Of a stretch of DNA of 37,247 bases, positions 1-7,943 are shown in pieces. Under the pieces are notes generated by a model. It made no database searches. It had not been told where the DNA came from and worked only from the letters and a program-made list of their open reading frames with translations. How positions within the stretch are numbered: the stretch's first letter is position 1; each line of letters opens with the position of its first letter. The translations under genes and the position numbers were made by a program. This DNA comes from an uncultured Planctomycetaceae bacterium (GTDB taxonomy: Bacteria; Planctomycetota; Planctomycetia; Planctomycetales; Planctomycetaceae), in the NCBI GenBank assembly GCA_937919915.1, contig CALFOL010000305.1:1-37247 (forward strand), in the 5' to 3' direction.

Positions 1-604
1 CGGGATTGTCCTTTTCTGGTCCCAGCAGGTTGTTGCGAGACCCGCGATGAGTGAACGCATCGTCCATCGTGATCACGGGGTAACACAACACGGCAAAGTC
101 CGGTCGGCTGCTGACTTTGTCGATCGGATCGACCGTCGTTGCGTCACCGAGATCAAAATGCGTTGCCGCAGTGGAAGCCAAATGGCCGCCCGCGGAAAAT
201 CCCCAGACGCCGATTCGGTTAGGATCAACCCCGTTGTCGGCGGCTGCACTGCGGACCGTGCGGATCGCTCGCAGCACATCGCCCTGTTGAATCGGATGAT
301 GGTATCCCTTCGAACCCAGCCGGTATCGTAAAATCCACGCGCTGATGCCACGTTCGTTCAACCATGCCGCGATCTGATGGCCTTCGTGATCCATCGCCAG
401 TCCGCCATAACCGCCTCCCGGACAAACGACAACGCCGCATCCGTTCGCTTTTTGCTTCGCCGCCGGAAACGCCAGCAACGCGGGTACGTCATGCTCCGCT
501 GAGCCGTTGGCACCCGGAGCACCTTCCGGCCAAAGTGGTTTCCAGTCCTCAGCGAAAGCGACTTGAGCACAGACCATCAGCAAAACTGTGAGACATCGCA
601 GCAT
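1..604 (-). CDS. secreted alpha/beta hydrolase (acetyl-esterase/BD-FAE-like), 3' end outside window
   Basis: Reading from the ATG at 604 gives about 201 codons that run off the left edge with no stop, so the C-terminus is missing. Residues 1–18 are a signal peptide ending AFA, and the mature part begins ED. Residues 61–68 (CPGGGYGG) are the oxyanion-hole glycine motif. GFSAGG at 135–140 is the nucleophile elbow with Ser137. The acid and histidine of the triad would lie beyond the edge. The family contains carbohydrate and xylan acetyl esterases and small-ester hydrolases, so a periplasmic or exported deacetylase or esterase is likely. The exact substrate cannot be read from the sequence. It is the gene downstream of the DUF1501/cytochrome cluster on the same strand, separated by 198 bp, and may have its own promoter. 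Confidence 0.85.
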   Translation of the reverse strand, partial: MLRCLTVLLMVCAQVAFAEDWKPLWPEGAPGANGSAEHDVPALLAFPAAKQKANGCGVVVCPGGGYGGLAMDHEGHQIAAWLNERGISAWILRYRLGSKGYHHPIQQGDVLRAIRTVRSAAADNGVDPNRIGVWGFSAGGHLASTAATHFDLGDATTVDPIDKVSSRPDFAVLCYPVITMDDAFTHRGSRNNLLGPEKDNP

Positions 605-802
605 GTTTGTGGAGTCCAGAAAGAGAGTGATCGGGGCGATTGTTATCATACAAATCTAACAGGGAAGACCGTCCAGGTCGATCAAAGCGGACCGCGGCGT
701 TTACGTGGTGGAGTGGACAGCCTGTCGCCATTCGAACGCCTACCATAGAAAACGCATCAATCGCCTTTCGAAAAGTCGGGCTTCTAGCCACAACCGGCGG
801 CG

Positions 803-2284
803 TTACACCAATACATCTTCAATCACATGACCATGCACGTCTGTCAGTCGCCGATCAATGCCGTTGTGATAATACGTCAGCCGTTCATGATCGAGGCCCA
901 GGATGCGCAGAATGGTCGCGTGGAAGTCGTACACCGTGGCCACATTCTCAACCGCCTTGTAGCCGAATTCGTCGGTGGCTCCGTATGTGAACGGTGCCTT
1001 CACGCCTGCGCCCGCCATCCATGCCGTGAATCCCGCTGGGTTGTGATCTCGACCGCTGGCTCCGGCCTGAAACGTTGGCATGCGGCCGAATTCCGTACAC
1101 CACACGACCAGCGTGTCCTTCAGCAGACCACGTTGCTTTAAGTCTTTCAACAGCGCGGCCGTTGGTTGATCCAGCACCGGGCCGTGTTTCGCATATTGCA
1201 CCTCCAGCGACTTGTGGCCGTCCCAGTTGCTCACGCCTTCGCCGCCGGTTTGGTATGCACCGTTGAACACCTGCACAAAGCGAACGCCCTTCTCGACCAA
1301 ACGCCGAGCCAGAATGCAGTTCTTCGCGTACGACGCCTTCAACGTGTTCTCGACGTCGTCCGCTCCATACATTTTGATCGTCGCGGCCGATTCTGTCGAC
1401 AGATCGCCGACTTCCGGAACGCTCAACTGCATCTTCGCCGCTAATTCGTAGCTGGAAATCCGCGCCGACAGTTCACTGTCACCGGGAAACTGTTCCAGAT
1501 GCTTTCGGTTCAACTGCTGCAGGAAATCGCGAGTCGCTTCGTCGGTCTTTGCATCGATACCGGCAGGGCGATCCAGATTTCGCAACGGCTGTGAAGCATT
1601 GAAGTCCGTCCCCTGAAACGCGGCCGGTAGAAATCCGGGGCCCCAGTTGTTGACGCTCGATTGTGGAGTTCCGCGAGGATCCGGAATCGCCACATAAGCC
1701 GGCAGGTTCTGGTTCTCCGTGCCCAGCGCCCACGTGGTCCATGCTCCCATGCTGGGAAAACCGTCCAGCGTAAAACCCGTCGACATAAAGTTCTCACCCG
1801 GCCCGTGCGTGTTCGTCTTGCCGGTGAGCGAATGAATGAAGCACATGTCGTCGGCCAGATCGCCGAGCATCGGGACCAGATCCGACACCATCTTGCCGCA
1901 CTCCCCACGCGGTTTGAATTTCCATGGACTCTTTGTCAGATTGCCCTGCCCTCCCTGAAATGTGATGAGCTTGTCGGCACCGGGCATCGGTTCGCCGTGT
2001 CGCTTGATGAGCTCCGGCTTGTAGTCGAACGTATCGATTTGACTGCAGGCTCCCGAACAGAAGATCATCAGCACATTCTTCGCCTTCGCCGGCACGTGCG
2101 CATCCCGAGCGGCGAATGGCTGAGACGGATCGATCTGCGGACGCAGTGGCGATTTCTCATCAGCCAACAGCCCCTGTTCATGCAGCAAACTGGCCAAGGC
2201 AATTCCGCCCAGCCCGCGTGCCGTGTCGACTAATAGCCGACGCCGAGATGTGAGCGGATGATTGTGCAATGTGTCGTAATTCAA
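803..2284 (-). CDS. DUF1501 family protein B2 (sulfatase/phosphatase-like fold), Tat-type export signal
   Basis: This 493-residue protein belongs to DUF1501, a family abundant in Planctomycetes with an alkaline-phosphatase/sulfatase-like fold and no established reaction. The N-terminus has SRRRLL followed by a hydrophobic stretch, a twin-arginine-like signal. Family landmarks are the early metal-site region [18 protein letters not shown], the late TEFGR and GRDHNP motifs, and the C-terminal tail [16 protein letters not shown]. The start is TTG at 2284–2282. It overlaps the TGA stop of the upstream cyclase-repeat gene (TTGA), with AGAAGGGA about 9 nt upstream as a good Shine-Dalgarno sequence, so translational coupling is likely. 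It is a paralogue of the DUF1501 gene at 6279–7760. The FCSGAC segment here replaces FCPGGM there, so the two may differ at the active site. Family assignment is secure; function is unknown. Confidence 0.93.
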   Translation of the reverse strand: MNYDTLHNHPLTSRRRLLVDTARGLGGIALASLLHEQGLLADEKSPLRPQIDPSQPFAARDAHVPAKAKNVLMIFCSGACSQIDTFDYKPELIKRHGEPMPGADKLITFQGGQGNLTKSPWKFKPRGECGKMVSDLVPMLGDLADDMCFIHSLTGKTNTHGPGENFMSTGFTLDGFPSMGAWTTWALGTENQNLPAYVAIPDPRGTPQSSVNNWGPGFLPAAFQGTDFNASQPLRNLDRPAGIDAKTDEATRDFLQQLNRKHLEQFPGDSELSARISSYELAAKMQLSVPEVGDLSTESAATIKMYGADDVENTLKASYAKNCILARRLVEKGVRFVQVFNGAYQTGGEGVSNWDGHKSLEVQYAKHGPVLDQPTAALLKDLKQRGLLKDTLVVWCTEFGRMPTFQAGASGRDHNPAGFTAWMAGAGVKAPFTYGATDEFGYKAVENVATVYDFHATILRILGLDHERLTYYHNGIDRRLTDVHGHVIEDVLV

Positions 2285-3312
2285 TTGACTATTCCCTTCT
2301 CTACTTCAGCCGGTGGACTTTCGACAAATTCCGCCAGCGCGATCACAGCCCAGCAGGCTCCCCAATACGTTGCCGTATCCGTGACATCATCCGCACTGTT
2401 CTGTTTTGTTCCATTTACCGGCCATGAACCATCTTCGTCCTGAGTTTGCTTTAGAAACAAAAGCGCCCGCGACACTTCCGCGTCCGCAGTAACAGCACCG
2501 TCCCTGGCCAGAGCATACAGCACGATACCAGTGCCGAGAGCATCGCTTTTTTCTGCGACCAACCAGCCCCAGCCGCCGTCTTCGTGTTGGTGTTCGAGTA
2601 TCGTCTTGCGAATCAGATCCGCCGCGTCGGACTTGCCTGCCGCACGTTGCACTAACAATCGTGTGGCCCACCATTCAATAGATTTCCCCTGAATCTTCGT
2701 TCCCAGCCACTCTGTTGCCGAAGCCAGGGCCGGCAGAAGAACCTCATCCGTCGCTCCTGAATCCCGCAGTGCCACCAGCGCCCACATGGTGCTGACTTCC
2801 TGCGTCTCTCGCTTCGGACGCTTTTGCAACGGAAGCTGCCCGCCTGCTTTCCATGATCCGTCTTTGTTCTGCGACTTTGCCAGAAAGCCGCGATATTCGG
2901 TTACCCAATCCGCTTGTGTGTTTGCCCCCGGCCGACCGAGCAACAACTGACCAACGGAATCGTTTTCTGCCAGCAGCGTTTCGTCACGCTTCGCTTCATC
3001 GCGCCGTTTGACCGCCACATGGTTGCTCCAGTCGCGTGACCATTCGTTCCAATCCTTAACCGCCTCTTCGTCAACCGCGAAGCCGTTCTCCGCTGCGCGA
3101 TTCAGAGCCCAGGTTGTAAACGTCGTCGTGTGACACGACACACACTTCTTGTCGTTTCTCCATTCCCTACCCCCAGCCTGAATGTACGGCAGGCTGCGTT
3201 CAACGATCGCACGAACATCCGTAGTCGCAGCTTCCTGAGCCATGCATTGACTGAGAAAGACGACGTGCAACAAGGCTATCGATGCCATGAGCCTGGTGAT
3301 CATAATGTACAT
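2281..3312 (-). CDS. exported squalene-cyclase-repeat protein with a CxxCH heme motif
   Basis: This is a 343-residue protein. A signal peptide covers about residues 1–26 (hydrophobic core [10 protein letters not shown], then AQEA). One heme-c type motif, CVSCH, sits at residues 57–61. The rest consists of repeats like those of squalene-hopene cyclases and prenyltransferase alpha/alpha barrels, with QW-like signatures ending [14 protein letters not shown] and DEDGSW. The protein is about half the length of a true squalene-hopene cyclase, and I find no DxDD catalytic acid motif, so cyclisation is unlikely. A binding barrel tethered to one heme or metal site is more plausible. It shares a 4-bp overlap with the DUF1501 gene downstream and lies 102 bp after the cytochrome/DUF1549 gene A2, so it is probably part of the same operon. 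Starts at 3303 or 3288 would also give a signal peptide. Confidence 0.82.
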   Translation of the reverse strand: MYIMITRLMASIALLHVVFLSQCMAQEAATTDVRAIVERSLPYIQAGGREWRNDKKCVSCHTTTFTTWALNRAAENGFAVDEEAVKDWNEWSRDWSNHVAVKRRDEAKRDETLLAENDSVGQLLLGRPGANTQADWVTEYRGFLAKSQNKDGSWKAGGQLPLQKRPKRETQEVSTMWALVALRDSGATDEVLLPALASATEWLGTKIQGKSIEWWATRLLVQRAAGKSDAADLIRKTILEHQHEDGGWGWLVAEKSDALGTGIVLYALARDGAVTADAEVSRALLFLKQTQDEDGSWPVNGTKQNSADDVTDTATYWGACWAVIALAEFVESPPAEVEKGIVN

Positions 3313-3376
3313 CTTCCGGGTGCTTTAAAGCTCAACTCAAAACGATGCACGCACGGTACGGGCATCTTCTGCAAAC

Positions 3377-3409
3377 TCCGAGCGGTAGCTCGAATGGGCT
3401 GTGGGCCTC
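3377..3409 (+). repeat. 33-bp dispersed repeat, copy 1
   Basis: This 33-bp block begins TCCGAGCGGTAGCTCG. It matches the reverse complement of 30717–30749 at 31 of 33 positions. CCGAGCGGTAGCTCG also contains the small inverted pair CGAGC/GCTCG. It lies in the 102-bp gap between the cyclase-repeat gene and gene A2, ending 6 bp from the A2 stop codon. Confidence 0.8.
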
Positions 3410-3414
3410 CCGCC

Positions 3415-6282
3415 TCAGGGAACAAACAGAAATTCATTCGCATTCAACATCGCTCGAGCAAACTGCAGCCAGTCCGCACGGTCAACAAACTTCAAGGCCA
3501 CTGAAATTTCATCCGGTGTCGCCGTGCGGCCGAAGCACAATTCGTACGCTCGAACAACTTTCGCAGCCGGGTCCGCGCGTTCACGTTGCAGTCGTGCAGC
3601 CAGAAACTCCGCCTGCTGCATCACGAAGCGGCTGTTCAACAAATTCAGCGCCTGCAAAGGCGTGGTGGATCGACTGCGTTTGGGCGTGACAGAGCTACCA
3701 TCGGGGCAATCGAAGACCCCAAACACGGCGTCGCGTTCCTGTCGGACTTTGGTTTGATAAACCATGCGTCGCCAGTCCCCTGGGCCGAAGTCCTGCTTCG
3801 GAAAATAGTGTCGCACATTTTCCAGTTGCACCTCGAAGGCACTAAAACCCGGGCCACCCATCGTGGAATTCAGCTTGCCTGTCACCGCCACGATACAGTC
3901 ACGGATGCCTTCGGCTTCCAATCGCCGAGGCGGAAAACGCCACAACGATCGCGACGACGCGTCCACCAGCATGGCGGCCGCTTGCGGTTGACTGTCCTGC
4001 TGCCATGTCGCGGACATCAGAATCAAACGGTGGATATGCTTCAACGACCAACCGCTGTCGATCAACTCTGCTGCCAGCCAGTCCAGCAGCTTCGGATGAG
4101 TGGGTTTCGTCCCGTTGGCTCCGAAGTCGCTCGGCGTATCAACGATGCCCGTTCCGAAATGAAACTGCCACAATCGGTTCACCATGACCCGAGCCGTCAG
4201 TGGATTTTCTGCACTGGCGATCCACCTGGCCGTTTCGATTCGCCGCTGTTGCTCGGCTGAATCAGCGGCCAGTTGCACGCCTTCCAGCGACGCGATCCCC
4301 GCGGGCAAAACCTCTTCGCGCGGCGACGCAGGTTCACCACGATACAACCGATGAGTGGCGCCAGGTTGACGGAACGTGCCGGCATGCACCATGCGAGGCT
4401 TCGCCAGCACTTCACGCTGTTTTGTCACCCCCTGCAGTGACGTCAGCAATGCACGACCGGCTTCGGCTTCGTCCGGCGCAAACGCAGCGAAGTCATAATC
4501 TGGAGCATTGGATTCCTTATCTGGTGACTCCCGATCTTCAGAACTTGCCACCGGCGACCATGCCTTATCGTCCGCCGAAACATCGATGCGATAATCAACC
4601 GCCAGGCGATCGCCGTAGTTACCCTGACGATCACGCGCCCACACGATGCGATCGATCTTTCGAACATCGGCGAATTCAATCTTCACCCAGCCGCCATTGA
4701 CCTGCGCCGAAATCCAGCTGTTCGGATTTCCGTAAATGCCATCGTTGATCTGCGAGAGCTTGTGCAGCGGATGCACGAAGTCACCCGACGACGACGACTT
4801 TGCTCCCTCACTTGCCAGAGCCACGTTTTCATTGCTGGAAAACACTTCCAATTCGTCGATGCAGGCCTGGCCGGAACTCGTTCCGTTGATGGTGAATCGC
4901 ACAAACTTCGCAGGCACCGCGGCGAATTCTTCGACGTTCAACTTCGGATTGACGGCTGGCCGCTTCGCATCTTTCGAAACGAACTTTGCAAGTTGCTGTT
5001 TCAGTGTGGCAATGTCGGCATCAAGCATTGTGACCTGCTGTTGCGCGTCCTCCGGCAGCGGCAATGCCGTGTCACCATGCTGGACTCCCGCGAACACCGC
5101 CTGCATGGCGTAGTAGTCCGTTTGCGAAATCGGATCAAACTTGTGGTTGTGACAGCGAGCACAGCCGACCGTGAGTCCCAAAAACGCGGTACTGGTGGTG
5201 TTGATCATGTCGGCAAGTTCATCCTGCCGTTGCATCATCGTGAGATTCGGATCCTGACTCTTCACAATGTCAACTGGCCCCGCCACCAGAAACGACGTGC
5301 CGATCGGATCACCTACCGCATCGCCAGCGATCTGTTCGATGATGAACTGATCGTACGGCTTGTCGTTGTTGAAAGCGTCGATCACCCAATCGCGATACGG
5401 CCAGGCATTGGGCCGTTCACGATTGGTTTCGTAACCGTTGGTTTCTCCAAAACGTACAAGGTCCAGCCAGTGCTGAGCCCACCGTTCACCGTATTGAGAA
5501 CTCGCCAGTACCTGTTCCACGAGCCGCTTCCATGCATCCGGCTGACTGTCGTTGACAAATGCCTCAACCTGTTCCGGAGTTGGCGGCAAGCCGTGCATCA
5601 CCAAAAACAGCCGACGAATCAGCCGACGACGTTCGGCGGGTTTCGACATTCGCAAACCGACATCGCTGAGCTTTCCGGCGACAAAAGCGTCGATCGCATT
5701 TTTCGCTTCGTCGACCGGCGGAACGTCCGGTCGCGCCAACGGTTGAAACGACCAGTGGTCCGTTTTTCGATCTGCGACTTTCTGCTGAGTATCCTTCCAT
5801 GCGGCTGCATCATCGATCCATGCTCGCAGGATGTTGACGTGTTCTTCAGACAGAGGATCCGATTCCGGCGGCATGCGTTTGGCCGGATCTTTGTGCGTGA
5901 TAAGTTCGATGAGATAACTCTGATCACTGTGCCCGGGAACGACGGTTTTCTCCCCCGTGTTTCCGCCAATGAGCGCCGCCATCATCGAATCCAGCCGCAG
6001 CTTCGATTCCGATTCGTCCGGGCCGTGACAATTGAAACAATGTTCTTTCAGGATTGGTACGGCGTCGCGTTCAAAGTCGGGTTCGGCTGCCGTCAGACAT
6101 TGAGTCGTCAGCGTTATCATCGCCGCGAAAATCGCGAAGAGTGTCGTTCGGGGTGATGTCGTCAGCTGTTTGGATGATCGAGTTTTGCCACGAATCTCAC
6201 GAATCGGCACGAATTTGAGGGGCTCCGGATTCGTGACAATTCGTGCAGATTCGTGGCGAAATTGTAATACCCGGATATTCAT
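3415..6282 (-). CDS. cytochrome c (PSCyt1)–DUF1549–DUF1553 protein A2 with discoidin-like insert
   Basis: This 955-residue exported protein has the planctomycete PSCyt1–DUF1549–DUF1553 architecture. The first heme motif CFNCH is at residues 82–86. The second, CARCH, is at 374–378 within the DUF1549 signature GLTVGCARCHNHKFDPI. Residues about 450–595 form an F5/8-type-C (discoidin-like) module, with phrases such as VRFTINGTSSGQACIDELEVF and GGWVKIEF. DUF1553 follows, including MVNRLWQFHFG and FGANGTKPTHPKLLDWLA. The ATG at 6282 overlaps the stop of the DUF1501 gene (ATGA), suggesting coupling. However, the signal peptide (TLFAIFAAMITL, then LTAAEP) begins only at about residue 46, because a palindromic repeat encodes residues 9–32. 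A GTG at 6210 is a possible alternative start. The family's role is uncharacterised; redox processing of polysaccharide is an inference from the insert. Confidence 0.9.
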   Translation of the reverse strand: MNIRVLQFRHESARIVTNPEPLKFVPIREIRGKTRSSKQLTTSPRTTLFAIFAAMITLTTQCLTAAEPDFERDAVPILKEHCFNCHGPDESESKLRLDSMMAALIGGNTGEKTVVPGHSDQSYLIELITHKDPAKRMPPESDPLSEEHVNILRAWIDDAAAWKDTQQKVADRKTDHWSFQPLARPDVPPVDEAKNAIDAFVAGKLSDVGLRMSKPAERRRLIRRLFLVMHGLPPTPEQVEAFVNDSQPDAWKRLVEQVLASSQYGERWAQHWLDLVRFGETNGYETNRERPNAWPYRDWVIDAFNNDKPYDQFIIEQIAGDAVGDPIGTSFLVAGPVDIVKSQDPNLTMMQRQDELADMINTTSTAFLGLTVGCARCHNHKFDPISQTDYYAMQAVFAGVQHGDTALPLPEDAQQQVTMLDADIATLKQQLAKFVSKDAKRPAVNPKLNVEEFAAVPAKFVRFTINGTSSGQACIDELEVFSSNENVALASEGAKSSSSGDFVHPLHKLSQINDGIYGNPNSWISAQVNGGWVKIEFADVRKIDRIVWARDRQGNYGDRLAVDYRIDVSADDKAWSPVASSEDRESPDKESNAPDYDFAAFAPDEAEAGRALLTSLQGVTKQREVLAKPRMVHAGTFRQPGATHRLYRGEPASPREEVLPAGIASLEGVQLAADSAEQQRRIETARWIASAENPLTARVMVNRLWQFHFGTGIVDTPSDFGANGTKPTHPKLLDWLAAELIDSGWSLKHIHRLILMSATWQQDSQPQAAAMLVDASSRSLWRFPPRRLEAEGIRDCIVAVTGKLNSTMGGPGFSAFEVQLENVRHYFPKQDFGPGDWRRMVYQTKVRQERDAVFGVFDCPDGSSVTPKRSRSTTPLQALNLLNSRFVMQQAEFLAARLQRERADPAAKVVRAYELCFGRTATPDEISVALKFVDRADWLQFARAMLNANEFLFVP
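6187..6257. repeat. in-frame palindromic element with three ATTCGTG units per arm
   Basis: Arm 1 (6187–6216) and arm 2 (6229–6257) are imperfect inverted repeats, each built of three ATTCGTG-like units and ending in the pair GCCACGAATCT/AGATTCGTGGC. The element lies wholly inside the reading frame of gene A2, between its ATG and the signal peptide, and encodes residues 9–32. It has the same architecture as the near-perfect hairpin at 30562–30638. Confidence 0.85.
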
Positions 6283-7760
6283 ACCATCACCTCGGAAATC
6301 AAATGCCCATGTACATCGGTCAGACGGCGTTCAATGCCGTTATGATAAAACGTCATCTTTGTGTGATCGATGCCCAACAGGTGCAGCGCGGTGGCGTGCA
6401 GATCGTAGCTATACGTCGGCGATTCAACGGCCTTGAATCCCAGCTCGTCGGTAGCTCCAAAACCGACTCCACCTTTCACACCGCCACCTGCCATCCATGC
6501 CGTAAAGGCTCCCGCGTTGTGATCGCGCCCCTTTGCCGCGGCGCCCTGTCCGGCTGGCTGGCGACCGAACTCCGTCGTACACATCACCAGAGTCTCCTCA
6601 AGCAGTCCTCGTGCCTTCAAGTCCTTCAACAACGCCGACGCTCCCACATCAAGCACTCGTCCCCAATGCCCGTGATCGCGCGACAGGTCTTCGTGCGAAT
6701 CCCAGTTGGGACGAATTTTCTTCGCCGTTGTGTTCTCCGCACCGCAATAGATCTGCACGAAGCGGACACCGCGTTCAACCAATCGCCGAGCCAACAAACA
6801 CTGCCGGCCGAACGCCGAAGTCTGTTGATCGTCAAGGCCGTACGACTGCACCGTGTTAGCTGTCTCGCCGCTGATATCCGCGACTTCCGGAGCACTCAGT
6901 TGTAACCTTGCCGCCAGCTCATACGCCGCGATGCGGGCTTCGAGATCCGTGTTGCCAACTCGTTCTCGCAGGTGTTTTCGGTTCAGTTGCTGCAGCAGAT
7001 CAAGGTCCGCCCTGTCTGCGTCGCGATTCATGTTTGCCACGGTGGAAGGTGGAAATAAGTCCGCGATCGGTTGGCGACCAGCGGTGGTTTCCAGCGTCGT
7101 TGCCTGATACACGGCTGGCAAAAATCCCGAACCCCAGTTGATGATGCCTCCCGGCGGAAGCCCGGCGGGATCAGGCAATACAACAAACGCTGGCAGGTTT
7201 TCACTTTCACTGCCGAGGCCGTAGGTCACCCACGATCCCATGCTGGGAAAACCGGGCGACGTGAACCCGGTGTTCATCATAAAACATCCCGGCCCGTGCA
7301 ACGCCGACTTGCTGTGCATGGAATAGATGAACGCCATATCATCGATGCAGGTGGCCAGTTCCGGAAACAAGTCCGACATCCACAGACCCGATTCTCCATG
7401 CTGTCGAAACCGCCAGAAGCTCGGACGACAGTTGCCTGGCTTTGACGCAAAAAACTGCAGCTTACCGTCCGCATCAAACGGTTTCCCCTCGCGTTTGACG
7501 AGTTCCGGTTTGTGGTCGAACGTATCAACCTGACTCATGCCACCCGGACAGAAAATCTGAATCACGGCCTTCGCTTTGGCGCGATGATGAGTCCCATTGG
7601 CCAGCGTCGCAGCAGATGCCGCGGTCGCTTCCTGCTGCATCATCGCCTGAGCCGCCAGCCAGCCGAAACCTCCGGCGGCGGCCTGCAGGATCTCACGACG
7701 AGACGTCCCCGAATTCTCTGGTGGAGCAGCGTCATTCTGATTGTTACGGCTAATAGGCAT
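6279..7760 (-). CDS. DUF1501 family protein B1, Tat-type export signal
   Basis: This 493-residue protein is a paralogue of the DUF1501 gene at 803–2284 and has the same length. The N-terminal TSRREILQAAAGGFGWLAAQ resembles a twin-arginine signal. Shared landmarks are FCPGGMSQVDTFDHKPEL, TEFGRQP, GRDHNA and the C-terminal [19 protein letters not shown]1501 proteins are predicted to share the alkaline-phosphatase/sulfatase fold, but no substrate is known. The gene follows A1 after 181 bp of repeat-filled spacer, and its TGA overlaps the ATG of A2 (ATGA). This pairing with a PSCyt1–DUF1549–DUF1553 gene is the typical planctomycete arrangement, and the two products probably act together outside the cytoplasmic membrane. 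Confidence 0.94.
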   Translation of the reverse strand: MPISRNNQNDAAPPENSGTSRREILQAAAGGFGWLAAQAMMQQEATAASAATLANGTHHRAKAKAVIQIFCPGGMSQVDTFDHKPELVKREGKPFDADGKLQFFASKPGNCRPSFWRFRQHGESGLWMSDLFPELATCIDDMAFIYSMHSKSALHGPGCFMMNTGFTSPGFPSMGSWVTYGLGSESENLPAFVVLPDPAGLPPGGIINWGSGFLPAVYQATTLETTAGRQPIADLFPPSTVANMNRDADRADLDLLQQLNRKHLRERVGNTDLEARIAAYELAARLQLSAPEVADISGETANTVQSYGLDDQQTSAFGRQCLLARRLVERGVRFVQIYCGAENTTAKKIRPNWDSHEDLSRDHGHWGRVLDVGASALLKDLKARGLLEETLVMCTTEFGRQPAGQGAAAKGRDHNAGAFTAWMAGGGVKGGVGFGATDELGFKAVESPTYSYDLHATALHLLGIDHTKMTFYHNGIERRLTDVHGHLISEVMV

Positions 7761-7765
7761 AGACC

Positions 7766-7943
7766 AAAGTAGTCATCACTCTCCGAGTGATGAACCTTCG
7801 CGGGATAGAATCATATTAGATAGAACATCGTCGCCGTGATATCGGCTCCTGTGAAACGTCTGATCACGGCCCCGGCAACCACTACTTGTGGCGGAAAGAT
7901 GCCATTCCGCTAAGTTCGTCACTCGGAGAGTGACGGCTACTTT
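7766..7943. repeat. MITE-like element with 32-bp imperfect terminal inverted repeats
   Basis: The left arm 7766–7797 starts AAAGTAGTCATCACTC and the right arm 7912–7943 ends GAGAGTGACGGCTACTTT. They match as inverted repeats over 32 bp with about five mismatches. Each arm also contains its own short hairpin (TCACTC-TCC-GAGTGA on the left). The 178-bp unit fills almost all of the spacer between A1 and B1, and its right arm includes two bases of the A1 stop codon. No transposase is encoded. It could act as a terminator or attenuator between the two genes, or be a passive repeat. Confidence 0.75.

Noticed and set aside
2281-3312. Squalene-hopene cyclase annotation
   Set aside because: The protein is about half the normal length, lacks DxDD and is exported with a CxxCH motif.
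4762-6156. 464-codon plus-strand open frame
   Set aside because: It is antisense to the DUF1549 region of A2, with basic, low-complexity composition and no recognisable motif.
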